NCBI GenBank assembly: GCA_013995675.1
Contig: VWRR01000011.1
Span: forward strand, 1 to 64,000
Direction: 5' to 3'
Source of the DNA: Cyanidiococcus yangmingshanensis
Lineage: Eukaryota; Rhodophyta; Bangiophyceae; Cyanidiales; Cyanidiaceae
Length of the DNA: 64,000 nucleotides
How positions within the stretch are numbered: position 1 is the first letter of the stretch; the number at the start of each line of letters is the position of its first letter. Made by a program: the position numbers and the translations under genes. Below, one piece after another: positions 52,539-62,534 of the stretch. Below the pieces are notes generated by a model, which was not told the DNA's origin, did no database searches, and worked only from the letters and a program-made list of their open reading frames with translations.

Positions 52539-53454
52539 GCTTCTGCTGCGCTGACCCTCAAGTGTTTCAAGCTTTCGCTACGAACCACCACCTATAAAGA
52601 AGAATTCAGGCTCTCGAATACCAAGACGATCAGCGACCTTTAAGTGGTCACACGAAAAAGGTGCAAAAAAGGTTCGTTCTTCGGTAGGAGAAGGATAATG
52701 ACGACGACCACGACGACAGCAGCAGTCGTCGCAACGTTTGGTAAAGCGCAAGCAACCGGGTTGGGATCGCCGGGCGTATGATCGACCACGACGGACGGTC
52801 GCAGACACCAGACCGTCTGTACGAACAAGAGATCTAGCGAAACTGGCTCATCATTCCAAACTCAATCGCTTTGAGCAGTCACGTGAATAGATGTTTGCTT
52901 GCTTGCTTTATATACGCCGTGTGAAACATGGTCATTCCATCCCTAGAGCGCTGTGCATTCAGCATGGAATGCGTCCTTATGTTACATCGATGTCCTCAAG
53001 TATCCAGAATGTGTCGTGCGCGTGATGCATACGGCTGCTTCTATCTCGATGTATTTCGGTGCGGCGTGTTCATGCAGCAGGACCAACAAAGGCAGCTGCG
53101 TTGGCGGCTGGCTCGTTCCCCGGTTGGTTCGTTCGTCGCACAGTCTCCAACGAGACAAGCAGTGCGCTCGTCGCGCTCGTAGATTTGCCGTCGTAGAGCG
53201 CCTCCTGAACTCGATGCCGGCACGACGAACAGACTTGATACTCCCACCCAGATCCAACGTTCTCGTGACGACATTCTCCAGCGATCTTGCTCCGCGCGCT
53301 ATCCAATTCCCAGTGCATGAAGGTCACTAGGGGCATTCATTTGCTCCTTCGCACCCGCATCGATGAATGCACTTCCCGATGGGACTGACGTCCAGTATAC
53401 ATCATTCCGAGATAAAGGGGTTCTAGAATGTGTATCGAAGCGCGATGGTTGCCT
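52539..53454. other. Intergenic, no gene seen
   Basis: About 0.9 kb. A (GAC/CAG)-rich trinucleotide tract lies at about 52698-52735. The frames are short and overlap on both strands. Confidence 0.45.
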
Positions 53455-55467
53455 CTAAGAGGGTGGCGCAGCCGCGGACTTGAGATTCGGATCCTTCTGC
53501 ATCATCTCCTTTGCCTCGCGCTCCTCACGAGCCATTGCCTCGGTGAACTGGCGATCCAAGCTGCGGGCTGCTGCGAGCCACATGAGGATGATCGTTCCAA
53601 GAATGACTGCTAGGAATGGTGTGCTGGCTGCGAGTGAGCCCGTGGCAAAAATAAGCGCTTGTTGGATAAACGAGCCGCCAGACTTGCCCAAAGGATTCCC
53701 AATCACATCGATTGCAGCCTTGCCTTTGCTCTTGGACTCTGCATCCAACGGAATATAGGCCATCTCCTTGCAGGGATCAAAGAGTGAGTACTTGCTACCC
53801 TTGGAGGCAATGTTCTGCGCCGCGCCGACCAACACAGCCAGGAAGAGTGGAGTCGTGCCCAGTGCCGCCACCATGGGACTCAGCTGGCTGGCGAACAGGG
53901 TAAGCGCGAAGAAAAGCATGCCCGTGATACCAAGCGTGACTGGTGTGATCATGGCCGCCACACCCCAGCCAAAACGGCGGAAGATGATGCGGCTAGCCAA
54001 CATCATGATAATCGTAAACGATCCCGTACAAGTCGAGAACCAGCCCATGAAGGCGGAATATGCGTTCGGATCGGGGTACTGCTCACGAAGCTTGCTCTTC
54101 CAAGACACCTCAACGATGTTGATAGACATACCATACGCGATCACCAAAAGCGCCAGATTCCGAATGTATGGCGAGGCAGCCAGGAACTTGGCGGACTCGG
54201 CCAGGCCCAGCTTCGTCTTCGTCTTGGCTTTTTTCTGACGAGCTACATCGACAAGCGTCGGATCAGTCATCACTTTGCGCTGCATATAGTAGAACAATCC
54301 GATAATAATCGTACCACAAAACGCGACAGCGCCCATCAGGTACCGCAAACTCACTAGCCAACCATCGACGCCCGGCGGCAGGTTCTGACGCACCTGCGAA
54401 ACAAAACGCACGTACTGGCCGGAGAAAATCAGGGCCACGTTCGCCATCAAACCGAAAATAGGATACCATTTCTTCGCCTCGTCGACGGTGGTCACCTCGT
54501 TGGCAAAACCCCAGAAAAGAAGCGAAACCACCACAGAACCCCACAGCTCAGCTAGTGTGTAGAAAACAGCTGACGTCCAGTGACCAATAATCGCAAGCGG
54601 CGGCGCGAATGTCGGAGGCAAGTATTGGAGAGCCCAGGTCACAAAACCACTTGGATGCAGAAACGCCCGATGTGGATACAGAAACCACGCATAACTCAGG
54701 AAAAACAGAAGAAACGGTGCGATGCAGATATAAAACACTGTCTCCCGAGAAAATACGTTGGTGAGCTTTGAGTACAAAACGGTGAATAGCACTGCACCGG
54801 GGAGGTTCGCGTAGGTCTTCAGAAAAGGGATAATCTCGGCACCAGCAGCGGTCACCACCAGAACATCCTTGGTATCACGCAAGATGGTATAGTTGAAAAG
54901 AATCAAGAAGAAAATCAAACCCAAGGGAATGATTTTGCGCAACTCGCGCGTCGGCGGCGCGCGGTTGCCGTTCGTCCCCACCATGCCGTCACCGTTCGAA
55001 CTGTAGGCACTGGAACCGGCCGCAGAGGCGTCCGCCTTGAGGACCAGACCAGCGCTCGCCTGATCCTCTGGTTTCTGGAGAGAACGTTTCTCTTGCAAGC
55101 GCTTCTGCCAGGACGCGATCAAGGCTGCAATGCCACCCAGCGTCAGCCCAACGAGCGCTCCCAACGGAGTACCCCAGAGACGACTCGCAGGGGCCGCCGC
55201 TGTCGCCACTTGCGGCTGCTGAATCGTCCTCTCCACACTCAGCTCCCTTCTCTTAAGAATACCAACGCGAGGGATGGCCACGAGGCGCCCCTGCGCCGAG
55301 GCTTCAGCGCCAACCTCGTGCGCCACAGCCATCAGCGTGCGGCGTGGGTGCGCCCCAGCCAACCGCCACCTGCACGCTCCACTCTGGATACTGCTCCGCG
55401 TCCCTCCCAGTGCAGTTCCGTAAAAACGTGACTCAAGTGGTGTGAATGTTACTGTAAATCCAAGCAT
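53455..55467 (-). CDS. Plastid-type ATP/ADP translocase (NTT)
   Basis: A 670-residue nucleotide transporter of the NTT family, shared by plastids and by Chlamydia/Rickettsia-type bacteria, which exchanges ATP for ADP over the inner envelope. It begins to match the family at about residue 170: IIPLGLIFFLILFNYTILRDTKDVLVVTAAGAE, then TYANLPGAVLF, SRETVFY, FWGFANEVTTVDEAKKWYP and FSGQYVRF, with about 11-12 hydrophobic segments. Near the end are GSKYSLFDPCKEMAYIPLD and GKAAIDVIGNPLGKSGGSF, both strong NTT signatures. The first 60-100 residues from ATG 55467 are basic and Ser/Ala-rich and fit a transit peptide. The frame opens upstream at a TTG at 55692, which is not used here. Confidence 0.94.
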   Translation of the reverse strand: MLGFTVTFTPLESRFYGTALGGTRSSIQSGACRWRLAGAHPRRTLMAVAHEVGAEASAQGRLVAIPRVGILKRRELSVERTIQQPQVATAAAPASRLWGTPLGALVGLTLGGIAALIASWQKRLQEKRSLQKPEDQASAGLVLKADASAAGSSAYSSNGDGMVGTNGNRAPPTRELRKIIPLGLIFFLILFNYTILRDTKDVLVVTAAGAEIIPFLKTYANLPGAVLFTVLYSKLTNVFSRETVFYICIAPFLLFFLSYAWFLYPHRAFLHPSGFVTWALQYLPPTFAPPLAIIGHWTSAVFYTLAELWGSVVVSLLFWGFANEVTTVDEAKKWYPIFGLMANVALIFSGQYVRFVSQVRQNLPPGVDGWLVSLRYLMGAVAFCGTIIIGLFYYMQRKVMTDPTLVDVARQKKAKTKTKLGLAESAKFLAASPYIRNLALLVIAYGMSINIVEVSWKSKLREQYPDPNAYSAFMGWFSTCTGSFTIIMMLASRIIFRRFGWGVAAMITPVTLGITGMLFFALTLFASQLSPMVAALGTTPLFLAVLVGAAQNIASKGSKYSLFDPCKEMAYIPLDAESKSKGKAAIDVIGNPLGKSGGSFIQQALIFATGSLAASTPFLAVILGTIILMWLAAARSLDRQFTEAMAREEREAKEMMQKDPNLKSAAAPPS

Positions 55468-56007
55468 GTCTGGTACAATCACCTGTGTTGGGTTTCGAAT
55501 ACAAACGTCCGTGTCGCGACCACAACGCCATCTGCTTCTACGTGGCCGTGGGCGTTGGCGTGCACACACCGACGGTGATGGCGCATCGATTTCGGAACGC
55601 CACCGCCGGTCCGTTGTTGTCGATGGATCGCGACGACGAAACGTCGACACGCGGCCGCATCGACGCGCATCGGCGATGCCGTGGCGCGCCAACCGAGCCA
55701 GCCAATCGGAAGCGATCCTGACAAGCAGCGTATTCGGAAGGAGCTCGTTGGCTTGATGACGTTCTCATTGGTTGGCTCGTTTGATACAGATCCTGTTCAC
55801 AGTAGCTGCACTTGATGAACTGGATGGCTTGATTGATCGATTATTTGACACAGTCTCTGCTCGGTTTTGGACGATGAAATGGCTTGATGGTTGATCATTC
55901 ATTTGTTTGGCTTTGCGGATCGAATGGCTTGATCACGGCAATGCTGAGGTGGCGTCGCCATAGGCGTCATTCCCAAAACGTACCTGGTCGGGCGCCTTCA
56001 TGGGGCG
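55468..56007. other. NTT upstream region with GGCTTGAT repeats
   Basis: 540 bp between NTT (minus) and a doubtful plus frame. GGCTTGAT occurs four times between 55749 and 55935, within a run of TTGAT/GATGG words. These may be decayed short repeats or promoter elements; no gene is seen. Confidence 0.5.
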
Positions 56008-56493
56008 ATGGGCAGGAAGCGGTTTCAAGAGTTCATGTTCTGTCGAGCAGAGGTTGAGGGGAATCACGATCCAGTGCGGCGATTGGGAGACGAGTCGGAA
56101 TTGTGCCAAATCATCATTCACTTGCGGTTTTCGTCACTAGAGTTGGCATCATCGATGCTGTTCCAATGGGCAACGCTAAGGCAAGGTAGTCCACGGGAGC
56201 GGGCGAGCACTACGAGACTGTCACCGTCCAGCGAAAAATACGATTGGGTAGCGGGGAGCGTCACGATAGCATGGACGACGACGGTCGTGCGTCGTGCAGC
56301 CCTCAACATCCATCAATATTCATTCGCCCAAAATAACAGTTTAGTTTCTATTCGTGGAACGCGAGATGTAATGGTAGCGTGCTGGATGGCACGACGGCGT
56401 ATCGCGTTGCATGTTTCCGAATTCCAAGCCGACCGGTTCGAGAACAAGGTCCATCTGCTTCTGCAGAGCACGCGCGTGCCACAGATGCAGTGA
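56008..56493 (+). CDS. Doubtful hypothetical protein
   Basis: An ATG-started frame of 161 codons without recognisable domain. It is rich in Arg, Ser and Leu with scattered Trp and Cys. Other non-coding frames of similar length occur in this window, so length alone gives little support. It stands in an otherwise empty stretch between NTT and the Vma12-like gene. Confidence 0.22.
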   Translation: MGRKRFQEFMFCRAEVEGNHDPVRRLGDESELCQIIIHLRFSSLELASSMLFQWATLRQGSPRERASTTRLSPSSEKYDWVAGSVTIAWTTTVVRRAALNIHQYSFAQNNSLVSIRGTRDVMVACWMARRRIALHVSEFQADRFENKVHLLLQSTRVPQMQ

Positions 56494-56953
56494 TTGTACG
56501 ACATGGCGGCTTCGTTCCACAGTCATGTGCTGATCATCGCTTTGTGCATGTCAACCGGGCACTCCACCGACGACTGGATATGGGTGGCCGCGAGCCGTGC
56601 AGCTGGTGATTGACCTAGTGCTTCGCGGATACAGAGTTTGTCTCAAGGGGCTATGTTCAAAGCGCCGTGAAATGCTGAGGACTCGCTCGATTCGGCAAAT
56701 TTGTCACCGAAAGCGTCGCGTCGTCGCTGATTCGTTTTCTCAACAGGTCTCTATACTTCGCGATAAATCCATACGCTGTCTGCGCTAGGCACTGAAGACG
56801 ACCATTGTCCTTGCATTTCCCCGTCAAAGCCATCCCAAGTAAAGCTGTGGGTTTTGTGGATTGAAATCGAACACACGTGGCGAGTTGATTCGAGATACGC
56901 CAAAGCAGCAGCTTTTCCTCATCATCGCTACTGCAGCTAACCGACAGCGGGGC
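56494..56953. other. Intergenic, no gene seen
   Basis: About 0.46 kb with only short frames. Confidence 0.45.
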
Positions 56954-57583
56954 CTATTCCAGCCGATTCGATGGTGCGCGAGCATCCATTCGGTACCATC
57001 CGAGCGCCAAAAGCGTCGTCTCCAGGACCAAACCCAATGCCAAGCCAAGGCCTGCACCAACCCATGATGCCATCGGTGCCGAATGCATCTTCGAGGCAGC
57101 GGTTGCGCCATCAGACTGCCAAACGGTTGCGAGTTGGAGACCAAGCCACCAGCCGAAACCCGCAAGCACAACGCTACCAACGAGCATCGGACCAAAGAGG
57201 AACGCGTTGCCAAGCAGTGGGTAGGCGAGCGGCGTTGATGGCTGAGGCTCTGACAGTGCTCGCGTGCACTGCTCGTACTCGAGCCGAGCGAGGTACGCTC
57301 GAAACGCCTGTCGCTTCGTACGAGCTTGCTCTACTGATGCTGTCGCCCTTGGTCGTCGCAAAATCAGCCCAACTGCTTGAATGAGCGCTCGTGCTTCATC
57401 TTCAGTCTGTCCACAACGTGCTGCCGCTTCCCGGACCAGGCGATGGGACACCCAGCGGGTCGTTGTTTCCGGCCCTATGTTGGTGGTCTCGTCGCCAGCA
57501 GGGTCCTCGGCGGGTCGACTGCTGTAACCCGCTCTGTGTAGGAGAGCGCGCACTGCAGGCTCGTAACTGTCCAGCCATGGCAT
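56954..57583 (-). CDS. Vma12/TMEM199-like ER membrane protein (tentative)
   Basis: A 209-residue protein with two C-terminal hydrophobic segments (about 134-155, FLFGPMLVGSVVLAGFGWW, and about 176-196, WVGAGLGLALGLVLETTLLAL), preceded by a charged helical stretch with KRQAFRAYLARLEYEQCTRA. This layout, an N-terminal soluble part, an EY-containing motif and a two-helix hairpin, is that of Vma12/TMEM199, an ER factor for assembly of the V-ATPase membrane sector. Similarity is short and judged by eye. ATG 57583 is chosen over a TTG at 57604. Confidence 0.5.
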   Translation of the reverse strand: MPWLDSYEPAVRALLHRAGYSSRPAEDPAGDETTNIGPETTTRWVSHRLVREAAARCGQTEDEARALIQAVGLILRRPRATASVEQARTKRQAFRAYLARLEYEQCTRALSEPQPSTPLAYPLLGNAFLFGPMLVGSVVLAGFGWWLGLQLATVWQSDGATAASKMHSAPMASWVGAGLGLALGLVLETTLLALGWYRMDARAPSNRLE

Positions 57584-58002
57584 CGCAAGAATTCCGAGGA
57601 CCAACCAAGTCTACTGCACGCGCAGGAGAGTTCGTGTCGCGCTTGGGCAGCGCTGGCACAGACACGGGTGGCGTTGCGGCCACTTGAGCATCCCAGCGGT
57701 CTCAGCGAGTGCCATGCTGGGTCGATAGGAAGCGCCGACACGCTCGCGTTTCTTTCTAACACCGTGCTTGGTTTGGAAACCGACCCAACGCCATTCAGAG
57801 CGTGGACCAGAGCTTTGATTCACCGGCAAGACGTCTAGACTGGTGGCGATCACTCGTGACCAACACGAGTCGCGCTGCTGGAAACGCGGGTGCGGTACTT
57901 GCTCTCCCAGGACAGTGTTGTGGTTAGACTTCCACGACGCCGCGTTTGCACGGAACGTGTCTCGTCTCTAGGAGACTCTCGTAGACGCCGTTCGATCCGA
58001 GT
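57584..58002. other. Divergent intergenic region (Vma12-like / guanylate kinase)
   Basis: About 0.42 kb that must contain both promoters. No repeat or clear element seen. Confidence 0.4.
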
Positions 58003-58641
58003 ATGGGCACTGCAGCGTCACCGCGCTGTTTCGTCCTGGCTGGTCCGTCAGGGGTAGGCAAAGGCACGGTGATCGCCCGCCTATGTCAGGAGCTCCCAGG
58101 TGTTTTCGATTTCTCAGTGTCGCATACGACCCGCGCTCCACGCCCAGGTGAGTGTGACGGGCGCGAGTATCACTTTCTTACGACCGAGCAGTTTCAGAAA
58201 GACCGCGTTGCAGGCCGTTTCCTCGAGACTGCCACTGTCCACGGCCAATGGTACGGGACGAGCTGGGAAGCCATCGAACGAGTACGTCGCACGGGTCGTA
58301 TCTGCATCCTCGATATTGATGTGCAGGGTGTGCGGAGCGTGCGAGCAGCGGGTCTCCCCGCTCTTGTGGTGTTCCTGATGCCACCCAGCATGACTGAACT
58401 GGAGCGACGCCTTCGTGGTCGAGGTACCGAGGATGAAGCCAGAATACAGTGTCGTCTCAAGACCGCTGCCCGAGAAGTTTCGGTGGCGCGTGGAGAGCCC
58501 ACACTCTTTGATGCAATCATTGAGAATCATTGCCTCGAGGAGACCTGTTTGCGGATACGAACACTACTGGACACAGATATTGCCCAAGTTCGGGACTTGA
58601 CGAACACGCGACCTCACCGGACCGATCGACCAAGTGAGTGA
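58003..58641 (+). CDS. Guanylate kinase
   Basis: A 212-residue enzyme phosphorylating GMP to GDP with ATP. The P loop is AGPSGVGKGT (13-22). The GMP-binding part has SVSHTTRAPRPGECDGREYHF, followed by FLETATVHGQWYGTSWEAI, CILDIDVQGVRSVR, VVFLMPPSMTELERRLRGRGTEDE and FDAIIENH, all in family order and spacing. The length equals that of a single-domain guanylate kinase. There is no clear targeting peptide from the ATG at 58003, so a cytosolic place is likely. Confidence 0.94.
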   Translation: MGTAASPRCFVLAGPSGVGKGTVIARLCQELPGVFDFSVSHTTRAPRPGECDGREYHFLTTEQFQKDRVAGRFLETATVHGQWYGTSWEAIERVRRTGRICILDIDVQGVRSVRAAGLPALVVFLMPPSMTELERRLRGRGTEDEARIQCRLKTAAREVSVARGEPTLFDAIIENHCLEETCLRIRTLLDTDIAQVRDLTNTRPHRTDRPSE

Positions 58642-59242
58642 TGTCGACGATGGTTGGTGCAACGTCCGCGCGACATCAGAAATCGTCGGAGAGGATAGAA
58701 ATCTGGTTTGGGTGCAAACGCTAGATCGATTGCGTCTCAAGCATCGACCCGAGACCTGCAATCGACAAGGAGATCAGTGTGCTGGGGCGTCACACGCAGG
58801 CGTCGCGTGAGCGCCCAGAATCTCCAAATGCCTGGTGACGGGATCATTCACGAGAGACGTTTACAGCTAACAGACGGAGCCAATGAATGCGATTCATAAG
58901 CGACTTTTGGATCCAAGAATTGGCTCTGGAGTGTCCGTTGGGATGGACCTGCAAAAGATCCGAGCAGAGGACGATGCTACCGGACGCTCACCAAGCGCGT
59001 CCCGTGATCAGCACGTCGTCGTCTGTTCCGCGACGCTCTCGGCTACACTCGATCCAGTGACGCTCCGAAGACTAGCCATGAGCGTCGTCGGTGTGTATAC
59101 CCGAGCCGATCAACGTCTCGAGGCGTTGTGGACCCTCTCGAAAGCCACTGGGCGCCAGCCATGGAACCCACTTGTCTACCCGACGCGACACCGCGATGGA
59201 CGACTCGGATGATTTGAGTCATTTTTCGAAGCATATCTGCGT
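58642..59242. other. Intergenic, with one doubtful small frame
   Basis: About 0.6 kb between converging genes. A plus ATG frame of 109 codons (58883-59212) has a structured-looking middle (VVVCSATLSATLDPVTLRRLAM) but no recognised family, so it is noted and not called as a gene. Confidence 0.35.
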
Positions 59243-60967
59243 TTATCGAATCGTGCCACCTTGAATTGTCGCCGCTCTACATGCCCCGTGGTCGGTCATA
59301 AACGGAATTTCGTCGTATCTAGCTTCGCAGGACGCATCATCGCTGGTGTGCAAATGTTCGGCGACCTTTTCAAAAATCTTTTTCTTCGGATTCAACTGAG
59401 GATCTGGTTGGTTATCGCGGTCGGCATCAGTACCGGGAAAGTAGATTCGATCACCGGGTTTCGCACCAGACGGTGGCTTGATGAGTTCCACGCGTGATCC
59501 GTCTGCTGCAGTGGCGCAGAGTACCATCGCTTGGGAGACGATTCCTCGCATTTTCACAGGTTTCAGATTCGCAACCACAACACAAGGGCCAAGCAACGCG
59601 GCAGCATCGGGTATGTGGTTGCGCAGACCACTGCATACCGTGACGGGCCCATCCTCGCGACCAATGTCGATCTCTTCCACGTACAGAGCGTCGGCGTCTG
59701 GATGTGGCTTTGCAGTGAGAATACAACCGACACGAATATCGACTCGCGCGAGAGGTGAGCGCTCCTCTTTTGTGGTCTTTGATGGAGATTTTCCTTTCGA
59801 TGGTGCTGAAACCGGAGTTGACGGTGGCGTCGTCCCAGGCTCTTGCTCGACAGCGGTCGAGAGGCGTGTGTGCTCAGGATCCCGCTGGGTCGTGGTTTCG
59901 GAAGCGGTGCCCCATCCCTGTGACTCGAAGAATGTCGATGTGGTCTCCGAACCTTGTTGATCATTTTGTGTGTCAGCGTTCAGCTCTCCCAGTAGATCGG
60001 TATCGTGATCCATGTCGTTCATGAAAAGTGTCATGTTCGAACTGGCGATTGCGCCATTCGCCTTCGAGCCTCGCTTCGCGCGACTTGATGATCCGGATTT
60101 TCCTCGCCTGACCTCAAACTCGCCCTCTTTCTCATCCATCAAGAAATCCAGGTTCATCTCAACGTCTTCGTCCTCAGCGAGATCAAACCCATCGGGCAAG
60201 TCACTAGTTGTCTGGGCACCCTTGGCTTTGCGGTTTGCCTCCGAGCCAATCGCTGTATCAAACGAGGTATCCGCTGATGCGATCGCCTCGTCTTCCAACA
60301 TCCAATCAGTTTCTTTCCGAGGAGCGTTCGCTTTCTTAGACGCCGAGGTCCTTTTCTTTGATGCTTTGCCACCGTTGGCCATCGTTGACCACAGCAGATT
60401 GATCAACGATTCATCTTTCGGACTGATAAGGTCCTGCTCCAGAAGCGCATGCGACGCCGGTGGATGAATGACCTGGTATCTGCTCTGATCACCGAACTCT
60501 TTCACCGCATGTTGCATGAAATCGAACCAGTCCCACAAATTCAACATATCTGTTGAATCGTATCTAACATCAGGTGAACGATTCCATCGAGCGATCACCG
60601 GACGGATCGCAAACATCGCAACGACGTCTGCGACCGTGATTTTCGTGCCCATGATAAACCGCTTACGCTCTCGGTTCAACATCCCTGGCAGCACTTGGCG
60701 GGCGAAAGTCTCCCGATCTTCTCGCCGAAGACGTTGCAGAAATTGGTGCACAGCTTGACCTCGCTCAGTCACGTCTGCTTTGCTTCCCCAGAGTTCAGAG
60801 TTCTCCGGAACGGCTCGTTTACAGGCAGCGATGATCTCATCGAGGTTTTCATAGTCTTCAACGTTCGTCACTTCGAAACAGAGGCTCCGCCAGTGTGTTC
60901 GCGCAAGAGGCGGCACACCGTAGAACGTCACGACGGAACTCGTCTCGTGCTCGTCGGAAAAGCGCAT
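59243..60967 (-). CDS. Arc1p/AIMP1-like tRNA-binding synthetase cofactor
   Basis: A 574-residue protein. Residues about 30-165 resemble the GST-like C-terminal helices of synthetase complex proteins (FARQVLPGMLNRERKRFIMG, TKITVADVVAMFAIRPVI, NLWDWFDFMQH). A long Lys-, Ser- and Asp-rich linker follows (about 195-400). The C-terminus from about 402 is an EMAP II/Arc1p OB-fold tRNA-binding domain: ARVDIRVGCILTAKPHPDAD, LYVEEIDIG, TVCSGLRNHIP, VVVANLKPVKMRGIVSQAMV, and GDRIYFPG. Such proteins hold tRNA on aminoacyl-tRNA synthetases in the cytosol. No synthetase catalytic domain is present. ATG 60967 keeps all domains; an earlier ATG at 61243 would add 92 residues without similarity. Confidence 0.85.
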   Translation of the reverse strand: MRFSDEHETSSVVTFYGVPPLARTHWRSLCFEVTNVEDYENLDEIIAACKRAVPENSELWGSKADVTERGQAVHQFLQRLRREDRETFARQVLPGMLNRERKRFIMGTKITVADVVAMFAIRPVIARWNRSPDVRYDSTDMLNLWDWFDFMQHAVKEFGDQSRYQVIHPPASHALLEQDLISPKDESLINLLWSTMANGGKASKKRTSASKKANAPRKETDWMLEDEAIASADTSFDTAIGSEANRKAKGAQTTSDLPDGFDLAEDEDVEMNLDFLMDEKEGEFEVRRGKSGSSSRAKRGSKANGAIASSNMTLFMNDMDHDTDLLGELNADTQNDQQGSETTSTFFESQGWGTASETTTQRDPEHTRLSTAVEQEPGTTPPSTPVSAPSKGKSPSKTTKEERSPLARVDIRVGCILTAKPHPDADALYVEEIDIGREDGPVTVCSGLRNHIPDAAALLGPCVVVANLKPVKMRGIVSQAMVLCATAADGSRVELIKPPSGAKPGDRIYFPGTDADRDNQPDPQLNPKKKIFEKVAEHLHTSDDASCEARYDEIPFMTDHGACRAATIQGGTIR

Positions 60968-62266
60968 GCGCCAGTGAGCAGCGCAGCGAACCGCAGCGCG
61001 TTGACGCACGTCTTGCTGAAAACCGGCACGTCGTGCTGGCCGCCAACAACAAACCCGTGACCTACTGGCTGCATCAATAATCCCTCTTGACCGAAACGCT
61101 GACTGGGAGCTGTCACGGTAGTGCCCATGAAGGCACTGAAAGCGCAAGCGCTGAAAAGGACTGCGCCCTAACGAGCAGAAGAGCACTCCGCTTGGCGAGC
61201 AGTAACCCACAGACGGAGACTTGTACTTCTGAGACTCGTCCATAGGTTGCAGATGAATTTTGCGAAAATCCTCAACTGCTGACGCAAGCACCGAAACGAT
61301 CAATACAGAGGCGTTCAGTCGCTGGTATCGCACAGGTCGCACACCAACCGCTCTCTACGCTGATGAGGCCGCCCCAGCAGGCCGACGAACACTCGCGGAG
61401 ACGCGGCCACGGTGGCCATGACGCCCAGTGCGGTCGCGCTGTCGGAATTTGCGACAAGATTGAACGAATGGGTATGTACTTGTAGGGCGCTTGTCGCCAC
61501 CGGCACGCTTCCGACAAGGCTCTCTCCGGCGACAGGCAGGGAGAAAGATGTGCTGTATCCCCAGAAAAGATTCTTATCATGGACGCTCTTCGTCTGAAAG
61601 CAGTAACAAGTTGCATGATGGCTGGCGGAAAGGATGACAACCTGGTCTCACCGACATGAACCATGATCACGTAGCAATAGTGTCACCGGTATCCAGTGTG
61701 GATGTGCGCGGTAGCCAATGCCACCTCGATCGTGTAACTGAACGATCCGTCGGATGGACGATACGAAACCGAATGTGCACGTAGTGCAAACAGTTGATTG
61801 CTGCACGCTTATCAGTTGTTCGTCGCAGACGGCGCTGCAAACGTCGCATGCAGCAGCAACCAAAGGTTGTCTGCAGCTCGAGAGGCCACACGCGCTCCAA
61901 AGATGCACGCACCAGACGAGGCACACAGCCTCTGCGTCAAGGCATGCGCCGTGCGTGGCGCGGAACAGGCCGCAGGCGACGACTCGGGTCGGGTGTCCGT
62001 CATGTCCAGATCGCGCGAATGGCGATCGCATCCATTCTGTCCACTCTTGTACTATGATGGGCAGGTCGCGCACTGGCGCGCCATGCAGTTCAAATCGGCA
62101 TGATGTTGCGGATCACGCATGCGCTCGCGTAGGCACGCATCGCTAGACCGGGTGCGTGTCCTCCTTTCAGCACGAAACTGCATCGCGTCTAGGCTAGCAC
62201 TGGAACCGAGTGCTGGGAGACATACCGGAAGTCGGCATTGCGCACTGGAGGCTCGTGGCGTGTGGT
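60968..62266. other. Divergent intergenic region, no gene seen
   Basis: About 1.3 kb. It includes the possible longer N-terminus of the Arc1-like gene (to 61243). Several frames of 60-140 codons overlap on both strands; none is recognised. Confidence 0.4.
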
Positions 62267-62488
62267 ATGATTCCAAGGCAGCCGCTCTCGCCTTTCGCTT
62301 CCGTTGTGTTGTTTCTAGGCTGGAACATCGTTTTATGCGTCACGGCCATCCCTGTGGCGCGGTTTGTGTACGAGCTTCCGGTGTGGGATAGGCGCGCAGA
62401 GCGTCAGTTGGCTAAAGAAACGCGCGCGGCTTTGCTTGCCCGGCTACAAGAATCGAGTTCAGTGCCGATACAGGAGCGAGACAGATAG
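62267..62488 (+). CDS. Possible small membrane protein before MUS81
   Basis: An ATG-started frame of 73 residues with one hydrophobic segment (about 9-31, FASVVLFLGWNIVLCVTAIPVA) and a charged amphipathic C-terminal helix (RRAERQLAKETRAALLARL). The stop is only 46 bp from the MUS81 ATG, unusually close for this window. Resembles small mitochondrial membrane subunits in layout but no family is recognised. Confidence 0.38.
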   Translation: MIPRQPLSPFASVVLFLGWNIVLCVTAIPVARFVYELPVWDRRAERQLAKETRAALLARLQESSSVPIQERDR

Positions 62489-62534
62489 TCGAGATCGAAC
62501 GAGCAGTGTGTAGCGTCCGTCCCCTGACAAGGTT

